The notes under the pieces are model-generated. The model was not told where the DNA came from. It searched no databases and saw only the letters and a program-made list of their open reading frames with translations. Shown here piece by piece: positions 25,255 to 33,565 of a stretch of 51,332 nucleotides of DNA. Numbering within the stretch: position 1 is the first letter of the stretch; each line of letters begins with the position of its first letter. A program made the position numbers and the translations under genes. Source of the DNA: CAYRTD01 sp964426915 (GTDB taxonomy: Bacteria; Bacteroidota; Bacteroidia; Bacteroidales; GCA-2748055); the NCBI GenBank assembly GCA_964426915.1, contig CAYRTD010000011.1:1-51332 (forward strand), given 5' to 3'.

Positions 25255-26342
25255 GACAAAAGAGATGTTTTTTGAGGACCCTTTCCTATCCGGTCCCAGA
25301 TAACATGATTTTCTTCTGTAAACAGCAGAAGATCACGTTCAATAAAACGACGTATTATTTCGAAATCATTCTCATGATAAATCAAATGAACATTGGGACC
25401 TGCATCAAGCGTGAAGCTTACAAATAATCCGGTTTCTTCTCTCAGCTTCCTGATACTCCGGATGATCTCAATACTATCCTGGTTAATCAGGATAAAGCCA
25501 GGATCTGAAGTCATCATTAAGCCATGAAGGGTCAGGGCTTCAAGCTCTGTTATACGTATAAAAGTTTCTTTGGATGAATACCTGAGAGCATCGACCATAA
25601 CTGCAAGGTTATCCCGGGCAGTCTGATACCTGACAGAAGAATAGGGGTTATTTTTCATGAGTTCATGCCCCAGACTGCTGCTCACCCTTTTCTTTTCACT
25701 GCTTGTAATAAGAATCGCATCACAGAGTTGGCTGAAATAAGAATCTGCAGGAAGATTCATAGGAATAGCATATTGATCCGTACTTCCTGGTATATTTTCA
25801 GAAGTTCCCCACAATGAAAATGCAGGAAAGACTGATCTTGCTGCACTTCCCGAGCCCAGGCGAGCGATAAAAGAAGCTTTAGTAAAAAAAGTATCAGGAT
25901 CTTCAATCTCTCCTGTTATTTGCGAATCGATTTCAAGAAGGCATAATGAAAGTGCACTCATGGCACTGGCACTGCTGGCAATCCCACTTGAATGAGGGAA
26001 GGTATTAAAGCTTGAAATATTGATATTAAGGTAATTAAGAAAGGGAAGATGAGTAATTATGGAATTAAAAAATAAATTTAGCTTGGGTTCAAAAAGTGCT
26101 GAGGAAAATCCTTCGAAAAAAAAATTCCACGAAAAGCCTTTTTCTTTTTTTATTTCATAAGTAATCCCAGTGACTGTTTTCGATTCACTGAGGCTAAAAC
26201 TCAGGCTCGGATTTTCTGGTTCCTGATTTTTGCGTTTACCCCAGTATTTGACAAGTGCAATATTAGATGGGCTGCTCCATTCCACACTACCCTTTTTGCC
26301 GGGTTTAAGAAATTGAAGATATTCTTTTTCGGTTCTAAACAT
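25251..26342 (-). CDS. mvaD: diphosphomevalonate decarboxylase
   Basis: Makes isopentenyl diphosphate from mevalonate diphosphate, using ATP. Start chosen at ATG 26342 (MFRTEKEYLQF), which overlaps the upstream stop by eight bases; starts further upstream would overlap by about 50. The resulting 363-residue protein has SNIALVKYWGKR at 26-37, FPHSSGIASSASA at 115-127, GSGSAARS at 163-170 and Asp313 in LDAGPN, the conserved catalytic aspartate. These features separate decarboxylases from kinases of the same superfamily. Confidence 0.94.
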   Translation of the reverse strand: MFRTEKEYLQFLKPGKKGSVEWSSPSNIALVKYWGKRKNQEPENPSLSFSLSESKTVTGITYEIKKEKGFSWNFFFEGFSSALFEPKLNLFFNSIITHLPFLNYLNINISSFNTFPHSSGIASSASAMSALSLCLLEIDSQITGEIEDPDTFFTKASFIARLGSGSAARSVFPAFSLWGTSENIPGSTDQYAIPMNLPADSYFSQLCDAILITSSEKKRVSSSLGHELMKNNPYSSVRYQTARDNLAVMVDALRYSSKETFIRITELEALTLHGLMMTSDPGFILINQDSIEIIRSIRKLREETGLFVSFTLDAGPNVHLIYHENDFEIIRRFIERDLLLFTEENHVIWDRIGKGPQKTSLLS

Positions 26343-27291
26343 CTGCTCCTGGTATTTTAGATTCGACAATATCCTCATATCCAAACCAGATCTTTATATC
26401 TTTTCTCCGGAAATAATTTAAAATATATTCCCTGGGATGATCTGAAACGAAAAGAGCAAAATCACCTCCCCAGGCTCCGAGGGATTTAACATATCCTTTA
26501 AAATCAGGAAAACGGGTTTCCGCTATTGGCTTAAGCTTCAATATCCGGGAAATGATCTTATCATGATTTCTAAGCAACTGGATAAAACCGGAAATATCGG
26601 ATGACTGAATAATTTCCATGCTAATATCCGTGATCTCCCGGGTAGTTTTCTCATTATGACATGAGATCTCAAGAAACTCATTAACAGCAGTTATTGAATT
26701 TCTCTTTTTTCCAAGGAAACCAAAAAATATATTGCCCTTGAAGAGAGGATCAAAATCAATTTCATGAAATGAAGGAACTCCATCCTGAAGTTTATACAAA
26801 ACCGGGTGGTCTGAAAGAGCTGCGGCAATGTCATACCCGGACCCCTTTGAAAGTTTAAAATGCAGGTCAAAAGGGTTTACATCAGCCCATTTTGCGATCG
26901 TTACAAGCAGGGAAGAACTGCTCCCAAAACCCCAGTTCAGGTTGAAATCAATATTACTGCTGATCTCATAGTGAAATCCCGCATCGGGGAAACCTGGATT
27001 TAACTCACGAACAGCCAGAAATATTTCCCTGAGATTCTGAGCAGTGGGAAAGTCATTGGTGTTAGCGATTGCAAGTTCAGGAAGACTGAAATATACATCA
27101 AACCAGTAATTACCCTGAACGTATGTTTTCCATGCGAGTGCCGGCCTTCCGACAGATCTCCGGATTAAAAGTTCCTGTCCTCTTCTCAATGGCAGGGCGA
27201 TTGCTTCAGCCCCTACCAGCACAAGATATTCTCCGGTGAGCATCAATTTCCCATTCGCATAAAATTTCCTGTTCAGTGAATTATCGGTCAT
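26335..27291 (-). CDS. GYDIA-family GHMP kinase (candidate phosphomevalonate kinase)
   Basis: A 318-residue GHMP-fold kinase with FYANGKLMLTGEYLVLVGAE near the start, WGFGSSSSL around 120 as the phosphate-binding loop, the signature GSGYDIAAA, and the C-terminal loop LGAWGGDFALF. NCBI names proteins with this signature the GYDIA family, and in Bacteroidota they sit in mevalonate clusters. Mevalonate kinase and the decarboxylase are encoded next door while a recognisable phosphomevalonate kinase is missing, so this one most likely carries out that step; this is inference. It shares ATGA with the end of mvaA and overlaps mvaD. Confidence 0.8.
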   Translation of the reverse strand: MTDNSLNRKFYANGKLMLTGEYLVLVGAEAIALPLRRGQELLIRRSVGRPALAWKTYVQGNYWFDVYFSLPELAIANTNDFPTAQNLREIFLAVRELNPGFPDAGFHYEISSNIDFNLNWGFGSSSSLLVTIAKWADVNPFDLHFKLSKGSGYDIAAALSDHPVLYKLQDGVPSFHEIDFDPLFKGNIFFGFLGKKRNSITAVNEFLEISCHNEKTTREITDISMEIIQSSDISGFIQLLRNHDKIISRILKLKPIAETRFPDFKGYVKSLGAWGGDFALFVSDHPREYILNYFRRKDIKIWFGYEDIVESKIPGADV

Positions 27292-28610
27292 TTTGAGGAT
27301 CTGATTTTATTTAGAAAGAGCTCTACATTACTATGACTTATGGTTTTGTTTTGAAACTCCTCCCGTACCAGGACTTTTTCTTTTTCATCGGCATTCAGGA
27401 AAGTCAGGATATTTTCAAGATGCATTTTCATGTGTCCTCTCTGGATCCCAACGGTAACGAGAGAGCGAAGAGCTGAGAAATTATTGGCAAGTCCGGCAGA
27501 ACCGGCGATCATCATTAATTCTTTTGCTCCCGGCTCGCCCAGAAGATCAAAAGACCACCTGGCCAGGGGATGCAGCCGGGTAAGTCCACCAACCGTACCC
27601 AATGCGACCGGAACTTCCAGTCTGTGAAGAAACTCTCCTTCACTCACATCGGCAGATGAAAGTGACTGGTAATATCCACTTCGGGAAGCATAAGCGTGTC
27701 CACCTGCTTCCACCGCCCGGTAATCATTTCCTGTTGCAATAAGAACAGCATCAATACCATTGAATATGCCCTTATTATGCGTTACTGCACGATAAATATC
27801 ATTTTCCGCAATATGGACAGCCTGTACAAAGCGACGGGCAAATTCACTTCCTGAAAAAGAAGGATGCACATCATCCAGATCCTTTACCTCTGCCCTTAAT
27901 TCCACTGTAACAAGACATTCCGGAGTATAATTCGAGAGAATTGCCATGAGAACTTCCACAGGAGATGAACCCCCATTCTCCCCTGGATCAAAATACTGTT
28001 CAACCAGCTCCGCAGCCTCCTCAAGCACCGAATTTATGAAATTTGCCCCCATTGAATCAGCTGTGTTGAATGTAAATCTCAGTTGATAAACTTTGTCAAG
28101 ATTACCAGTTTTATCAATGAGCTGAATGTCGGTTATGCCTCCACCACGATCTTCCATTTTTTGAGTAAGATGACGGAGATTCTGTAATATAAAATTCTTC
28201 AGAGAATCAAAATTATATATAAGTTTTTCAGGATTATCCTTCCAGATAAAATGAATCTGACCGGTTTTTTTCATTTCTTTAACCTCCGCAACAAAGCCAC
28301 CTCTGGAATGCCAGAATCGTGATGCGGAAGAAGCTGCTGCTACTACGGAACTTTCTTCAATTACCATCGGAAGGATGAAGGATTTTCCATTAATAAGAAA
28401 ATTAGGAGCAACTCCAAAAGGAAGAGGGAAATTTGCAAGTGTATTTTCAGAAAAACTATTTAATTTCTCCTGTATCTCCTTATCCGGATGATCAAAATTG
28501 CTGATCTCTGAAATAAACTTTTCGGGATCAGAAACATATCCGGATATAAGAGAAATTTTCTCTTTCCGTGAAATTTTCGAAAAACCTTTTAAAATGGCAG
28601 GATTATTCAT
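27288..28610 (-). CDS. mvaA: hydroxymethylglutaryl-CoA reductase, class II
   Basis: Reduces HMG-CoA to mevalonate (or the reverse). The 440-residue protein is a soluble bacterial class II enzyme: EESSVVAAAS with Glu86, DSMGANFIN at 185-193, THNKGIFNGID with Lys280, ATGNDYRAVEAGGHAYA at 292-308, GTVGGLTRLHP at 338-348 and GHMKMH with the catalytic His393. Class II enzymes can be degradative (Pseudomonas mevalonii) or biosynthetic (Gram-positive cocci); the flanking genes argue for biosynthesis here. It overlaps the gene before it by eight bases and the one after it by four. The upstream genes encode a route that ends in its own substrate. Confidence 0.95.
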   Translation of the reverse strand: MNNPAILKGFSKISRKEKISLISGYVSDPEKFISEISNFDHPDKEIQEKLNSFSENTLANFPLPFGVAPNFLINGKSFILPMVIEESSVVAAASSASRFWHSRGGFVAEVKEMKKTGQIHFIWKDNPEKLIYNFDSLKNFILQNLRHLTQKMEDRGGGITDIQLIDKTGNLDKVYQLRFTFNTADSMGANFINSVLEEAAELVEQYFDPGENGGSSPVEVLMAILSNYTPECLVTVELRAEVKDLDDVHPSFSGSEFARRFVQAVHIAENDIYRAVTHNKGIFNGIDAVLIATGNDYRAVEAGGHAYASRSGYYQSLSSADVSEGEFLHRLEVPVALGTVGGLTRLHPLARWSFDLLGEPGAKELMMIAGSAGLANNFSALRSLVTVGIQRGHMKMHLENILTFLNADEKEKVLVREEFQNKTISHSNVELFLNKIRSSK

Positions 28611-29595
28611 TGATTTTCAAATAATTATATGCTAACTGAAGACCTTTCACCTGGTATTCAGTAAATTCTTTTAATTCCTCATAACTGTCTCTGGCATATT
28701 TCAGAAAACCTGAAGCCATACCGTAAATAGCAGGCATAGATGATTTGGAAATAAGGTAATAACCATCAAGAAAGGATTTGACACCTCCTGAAATGATCAA
28801 TTGCCTGGTATTTACATTTCCTTCCTCATATATTCTGTTAACCATTGCCAGCATTTGATATGCATCATGTCCTACCTTCGATAGAGGTTCAAAGAGTTCT
28901 TCCTTGGTTTTCGGAGATCTCATCAATTCGAGTTTGGCAAAATTAGTGCCTCCAAAGGCAGCAAACTCGATTGCAAATAAGGGTAATTCTAATAATTCCT
29001 TGAGACTGCCATAGCCCATTCCCTGCCCTACTTCTTTTACAATTAACGGGAAATCAGCAAAATCGAGAAGTTCTTTTATTGTTTCGAGCGGAGAATATTT
29101 CAGCCTGTCACCTTCAGGCTGAAACCATTCCTGTAGGGGATTTACATGAATAACCAGCCCGTCGGCTCTCAACCGGTCAATAAGTCCTTTTATCTTTGAA
29201 AATTCCTTTGATGCAGATAATTCTTCAATTTGAGCAATGCCAAGATTCGCATAAAGCGGATATTCATCCCCAATAATGTCCCTGACATTGAAATCTTCAA
29301 AATAAGTATCATCATCGAGAATGATCCTGCATGAACCTAATCCCATCCCCATTCCGAATTCATTGCAGGCACGAGCCAGATTTGCATTGATCTTACCGGC
29401 AAGCTTTGTTCCACCTGTCATGCTTGACACCCAAACCGGGGCCTTCAATGCCTGGGCACCAAAGGGAAAGCTTCCCAGATCACCGGAGGGATGGGGCTTT
29501 AACATGGGTTCATAATAAAATCTTCTGTCAATAAGATCTTTAAGTATACCCGATTCAAAAGCAAGGTCAATATGATCCTTTTTCCTGTTTTCCAT
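28603..29595 (-). CDS. fni: type 2 isopentenyl-diphosphate delta-isomerase
   Basis: Flavoprotein interconverting isopentenyl and dimethylallyl diphosphate, 330 residues. Conserved pieces include the N-terminal RKKDHIDLA, VSSMTGGTK around 55-63, GLGSCRII, VIHVNPLQEWFQPEGD with the Gln and Glu that bind substrate and metal, VKEVGQGMGYGS, and FGGTNFAKLE. That set distinguishes it from lactate-type FMN dehydrogenases. It starts 14 bases after the acyl-CoA dehydrogenase and overlaps mvaA, so it sits exactly where leucine-degradation genes give way to mevalonate genes. Confidence 0.93.
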   Translation of the reverse strand: MENRKKDHIDLAFESGILKDLIDRRFYYEPMLKPHPSGDLGSFPFGAQALKAPVWVSSMTGGTKLAGKINANLARACNEFGMGMGLGSCRIILDDDTYFEDFNVRDIIGDEYPLYANLGIAQIEELSASKEFSKIKGLIDRLRADGLVIHVNPLQEWFQPEGDRLKYSPLETIKELLDFADFPLIVKEVGQGMGYGSLKELLELPLFAIEFAAFGGTNFAKLELMRSPKTKEELFEPLSKVGHDAYQMLAMVNRIYEEGNVNTRQLIISGGVKSFLDGYYLISKSSMPAIYGMASGFLKYARDSYEELKEFTEYQVKGLQLAYNYLKINE

Positions 29596-29609
29596 AAGGT
29601 GATAAATGA

Positions 29610-30761
29610 TTAAAGTCCAAGATTCCTTGAAATTACCCAGCGTAATATTTCAGAAGTTCCTTCTCCTATCTGTAAAAGTTTTTGATCCCTGAAATATCTT
29701 TCAACCGGACTATCTTTAAAAAGACCGGCTCCACCATAGATCTGAATAGCATCATCAGCCACATCTCTTGCTATTTCTGAGCAGTATAATTTCGCCATAG
29801 CTGCCTCCCGGCTAAAGTCCTCTCCTGAATCCTTGAGCCAACAGGCCTTATAAAGAAGGTTCCGGGCAAGCTCAATTTTCATGTCCATATCTGCCACTTT
29901 AAAAGCAATGGCCTGGTTTTTTCCGATAGCCTTACCAAATTGCACCCTTTTCTTTGCATATGCCGCTGAATACTCGAACGCTCCCTGAGCTAAACCCAAA
30001 CCCATAGCAGCTATTGAAAGCCTTCCCCCATCAAGGGTCTCAAACATAATATTTGGACCTTTACCCAATTCCCCAAGCAGGTTTTCTTCTGGTACTCTAA
30101 CATCATTAAATTTAAGTCTTGCTGTATCGGCGGATCTCCACATTAATTTACCCAGCATCCTCTCCGATTCGAAGCCCTTTGTTCCTCTCTCCACAATAAT
30201 AGCCGATAATTCCTTTTTTCCATTTTTTTGAGCTGTAATGGCCTGTACTGTTATTCCTGCATTTACAGGAACTGATCCACTTGTGATATATCGTTTTGTC
30301 CCATTTATGCGCCACTCTCCATTTTCAAGTACTGCGGTGGTTTCTGTTCCTCTTGCGTCTGATCCTGCATTCGTCTCAGTGAGACCGAAAGCCCAGATCT
30401 TATCCCCTGTGGTTAACTGAGGTAAATATTTCTCCTTCTGTTTTTCTGTACCGAAACGATATATGGGGTATATTCCCAGGGAATTATGGGCAGCGAGTGT
30501 CGCGGCCTGGGAAGCATCCACCCGGGCAATCTCCTCTACGGCAATTATGTAGGATAGGGTATCAAGACCTCTTCCTCCATATTTTTCAATCAGGTTTATT
30601 CCAAACAAACCTAATTCACCCATTCTTTTTGTAAGTTCAACAGAAAACTCTTCCTTTTCATCCAGTTCCTGAGCAATAGGTTTTATTTCAGACTCTGCAA
30701 ACTCCCGAACCTCTTTTCTGAGTTTTTCATGGTCCTCGCTGATATAAATTGATCTGTACAT
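29610..30761 (-). CDS. acyl-CoA dehydrogenase (proposed isovaleryl-CoA step)
   Basis: FAD-dependent dehydrogenase of 383 residues, passing electrons to electron-transfer flavoprotein. Typical motifs are FGLTETNAGSDA, YAKKRVQFGKAIGKNQAIAF, QIYGGAGLFKDSPVERYFRD and QIGEGTSEI. The last contains Glu367, the usual catalytic base of short- and medium-chain dehydrogenases. Classical isovaleryl-CoA dehydrogenase has Ala or Gly there (GAGTSE) and uses a Glu elsewhere. The leucine assignment therefore rests on its place 15 bases after mccA in an MCC/methylglutaconyl-CoA cluster, not on its active site. It could instead be a broad branched-chain or short-chain enzyme. Confidence 0.85.
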   Translation of the reverse strand: MYRSIYISEDHEKLRKEVREFAESEIKPIAQELDEKEEFSVELTKRMGELGLFGINLIEKYGGRGLDTLSYIIAVEEIARVDASQAATLAAHNSLGIYPIYRFGTEKQKEKYLPQLTTGDKIWAFGLTETNAGSDARGTETTAVLENGEWRINGTKRYITSGSVPVNAGITVQAITAQKNGKKELSAIIVERGTKGFESERMLGKLMWRSADTARLKFNDVRVPEENLLGELGKGPNIMFETLDGGRLSIAAMGLGLAQGAFEYSAAYAKKRVQFGKAIGKNQAIAFKVADMDMKIELARNLLYKACWLKDSGEDFSREAAMAKLYCSEIARDVADDAIQIYGGAGLFKDSPVERYFRDQKLLQIGEGTSEILRWVISRNLGL

Positions 30762-30776
30762 TAGCTATATTTTAAC

Positions 30777-32780
30777 TTAATTTTCATCTTTACATTTATC
30801 AATAACAAGAATCTCCTGGTCGAAACTTACCTGTTCCCCTTCAATAATAGATATTTCCTTTACGCAGCCCTTGTAAGGAGATATGATTTTATTTTCGATT
30901 TTCATAGCATCAAGGGTAAACAATAATTCTCCCTTATCTACTACCTGATTTATAATCGCATTCAATTTCACAACACGCCCGTGAAGAGGCGACCGGATTA
31001 TCCTGGGACCCGATGAATCTGATGAAAAAGCATCTTTCATAAAAGGGATTTCAGGCAAATAATCGACTGACTTTAATCTGTACTCAAAACCATCGATGAA
31101 AACTATATCTTCAATATCCTCTCCCTCGATAACAGAGGCACTGCTCCATTTACCATCCAGTAAAAAAATAATTTTCTCCTTATTCCTACTCTTCAGATGA
31201 ACCTCATGTTTCTCCTGATCCTGAGAAAAAAACAAAACATTATTTTCCCTCCCTGTTATCATTAAATCTATCTGACGCCCCTCAAATACAAATGATTTTC
31301 TTATCAATTGCCGCCAATAGCCAATCCTTTTCCAGATATCATTGCTTTTATTATCCTGATTAAGCAAGACTTTCAGCAACCATGCCGAATAGATCCTCAA
31401 AGGCTCTGTTTTATAACGTTGTTGTGACAAATCCTTCAAAATTCTTTCTCTGGCAGATTCCAGCCAGGTAGTTGAAATTTTGTTCTGAAGGAAATCCTCA
31501 TTACTGAGTAAAGACAATATGAATTCGCGGTTTGTTGACAGCCCGGAGATCATATAATTTTTAAGCGCTTTATATAAAGTCTGGATTGCTTCTTCCCGAC
31601 TGGCTTCGGTAACTATGACTTTTGAAATCAGAGGGTCGAAATCCGGCAAGACTTCAACCGGACTATCCACACCCGAATCGATTCTTAAACCGGGCAAGGA
31701 AGGTTCTGAATACCGGAGCAAAGTTCCGGGAGAAGGAAGGAAATTTTTGGCGGGATCTTCCGCATATAAACGTACCTGAATAGAATGACCAGAGGGTTTT
31801 ATATCATTCTGAACCAAAGTGAGCTTATTTCCGGCTGCAATATGTATCTGTTGCTCAACAATATCTACACCGTATGTTTGTTCCGTAACTGGATGCTCGA
31901 CCTGTATCCTGGTGTTCATCTCCAGAAAATAAAAATTCTGATCTTCGTCGACCAAAAATTCAATAGTTCCGGCGTTAGTATATGATATCTCTTTCACTAG
32001 TTTCCGTGAAACTTCATAGAGATGCTTTCTTGTATCCTCAGAAATAAAAAGAGAAGGAGTTTCTTCGATCACTTTCTGGTATCTTCGCTGCACACTGCAT
32101 TCCCGTTCTCCAATAATGACGGAATTTCCATAATGATCAGCCAGTACCTGTGTTTCTATATGACGTCCATTTTCAAAATATTCTTCCGTGTAAAGACTAT
32201 CTTCACCAAAATAATTTTGAGATTCCCTCCTTGTAATTTCAAGTGCTTCCCTAAATTCATTACTATCTCTGACAATTCTCATGGCCTTCCCTCCTCCTCC
32301 TGCCGCTGCTTTGACGATTACCGGGAAGACCAGGGAAGATTTGTTTTCAAGTATATCCTCTATTTTACCTTCAAATCCGTTTATCAATGGGACACCTGCC
32401 TTGCGGGCTACTGAACGCGCCTGAAGTTTATTTCCCATAAGACTGATCACATCCGGTGTGGGCCCTATATAATTTATACCGGCTTCGGCAGTTTTTCGCG
32501 AAAAATTAGCATTTTCACTCAAAAACCCATAGCCCGGATGTATGGCTTCAGCCCCGGAATCTCTGGCAATTTCTATAATGCTATCCATATTCAGATAGGT
32601 ATCTTTGAGGGTGTCGCCACTCAACAGAAATGATTCATCAGCAAGCCGCTTATGCAAAGAAGCACGGTCCTTTTCACTGTAAATTGCAACACTGGTAATC
32701 CCCAGGCTTTTTAAAGTCCTGATGATCCGTACGGCAATTTCACCGCGATTAGCAATAAGTATTTTACTAAATATCTGCAT
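30777..32780 (-). CDS. mccA: methylcrotonyl-CoA carboxylase biotin-carrying subunit
   Basis: Start chosen at ATG 32780 (MQIFSKILIANRGEIAVRII, 667 residues), overlapping the hydratase gene by 14 bases. The biotin carboxylase domain covers about 5-450, with the Gly-rich ATP loop KAAAGGGGKAM and EMNTRIQVEHPVTE. A middle linker domain follows, and the C-terminal biotinyl domain carries Lys627 in DAMKIEN, the biotin attachment site. Acetyl-, propionyl- and methylcrotonyl-CoA carboxylases share this layout; the neighbouring beta subunit and hydratase point to methylcrotonyl-CoA, an ATP- and bicarbonate-dependent step of leucine breakdown. Confidence 0.88.
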   Translation of the reverse strand: MQIFSKILIANRGEIAVRIIRTLKSLGITSVAIYSEKDRASLHKRLADESFLLSGDTLKDTYLNMDSIIEIARDSGAEAIHPGYGFLSENANFSRKTAEAGINYIGPTPDVISLMGNKLQARSVARKAGVPLINGFEGKIEDILENKSSLVFPVIVKAAAGGGGKAMRIVRDSNEFREALEITRRESQNYFGEDSLYTEEYFENGRHIETQVLADHYGNSVIIGERECSVQRRYQKVIEETPSLFISEDTRKHLYEVSRKLVKEISYTNAGTIEFLVDEDQNFYFLEMNTRIQVEHPVTEQTYGVDIVEQQIHIAAGNKLTLVQNDIKPSGHSIQVRLYAEDPAKNFLPSPGTLLRYSEPSLPGLRIDSGVDSPVEVLPDFDPLISKVIVTEASREEAIQTLYKALKNYMISGLSTNREFILSLLSNEDFLQNKISTTWLESARERILKDLSQQRYKTEPLRIYSAWLLKVLLNQDNKSNDIWKRIGYWRQLIRKSFVFEGRQIDLMITGRENNVLFFSQDQEKHEVHLKSRNKEKIIFLLDGKWSSASVIEGEDIEDIVFIDGFEYRLKSVDYLPEIPFMKDAFSSDSSGPRIIRSPLHGRVVKLNAIINQVVDKGELLFTLDAMKIENKIISPYKGCVKEISIIEGEQVSFDQEILVIDKCKDEN

Positions 32781-33564
32781 CTGTCCAGTTGGGGTTTCGC
32801 CTCTCAAAAAATGATTTTATACCTTCCTGTCCATCCTCCGAAGCTCTTGCCCCGGCAATAATTTCCGAACTGTGGTTTATTAACTCTCCAATCTCAGAAC
32901 TGTTGTTTATTTTCAATAACAAGCCTTTCGTTTTGTACATGGCTCCCGGAGAAGATTTCATAAAAAAGCTAATAATTTCCTGCAAAGCGGTATTAGCGTC
33001 CTGTTTTTCGGCACATTTGTTAACAAGGTTATATCTTTCAGCTTCCTCTCCGCTAAAAGGACGCCCCGAAAGCAACAGCTCCATTGCCCTTGCCCGTCCG
33101 ATACGGTCTGTTACATAGGGAGCTATTGTTGCGGGGACAAGACCGAGATGGACTTCACTAAAGCGGAAAGCAGAATCTTTCATTGTAAGTGCATAGTCTG
33201 ATGCAGCCACTATTCCATTTGCACCTCCGGCAATTACTCCTGAGGAAAAAGTGATGACTGGTTTGGGGCAGGTATAGATCTCGTAAAACATTTTTGCAAG
33301 TCTCCTGGAATCTTCCAGATTCTCTTGAACTGGCATTTTTGCCTGTTGCATCATATAATTCAGATCCGCACCACTTGAAAAAGATTCTCCATTAGCACTG
33401 ATAATAATTATTCTGGCACTTTCTTCCCTGGCCAGAAAAGATAGACCCTCCCTGATCTCTGAGATCATCAGTGCATTCATGGCATTATGCTTTTCAGGGC
33501 GGTTAAGCACCAGTTTACCAAGCTTTTTATTAATCTCTATTTCTATGGTACTGAATTTCTTCAT
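32767..33564 (-). CDS. liuC: methylglutaconyl-CoA hydratase (enoyl-CoA hydratase family)
   Basis: Crotonase-fold protein of 265 residues. The ATG at 33564 (MKKFSTIEIEINKKLG) lies one base after the mccB stop and is preferred to an earlier start that would overlap mccB by 32 bases. Oxyanion-hole motifs SSGADLNYM and SGVIAGGANG are present, followed by SEVHLGLVPATIAPYVTDRI, a sequence characteristic of AUH/LiuC methylglutaconyl-CoA hydratases. This enzyme adds water to methylglutaconyl-CoA to give HMG-CoA. In standard liu clusters the next gene encodes HMG-CoA lyase; none is seen here. Confidence 0.87.
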   Translation of the reverse strand: MKKFSTIEIEINKKLGKLVLNRPEKHNAMNALMISEIREGLSFLAREESARIIIISANGESFSSGADLNYMMQQAKMPVQENLEDSRRLAKMFYEIYTCPKPVITFSSGVIAGGANGIVAASDYALTMKDSAFRFSEVHLGLVPATIAPYVTDRIGRARAMELLLSGRPFSGEEAERYNLVNKCAEKQDANTALQEIISFFMKSSPGAMYKTKGLLLKINNSSEIGELINHSSEIIAGARASEDGQEGIKSFFERRNPNWTDADI

Positions 33565-33565
33565 C

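Noticed and set aside
24283..29595. Mevalonate breakdown operon
   Set aside because: A degradative class II reductase would be paired with HMG-CoA lyase, not with mevalonate kinase, decarboxylase and isomerase.
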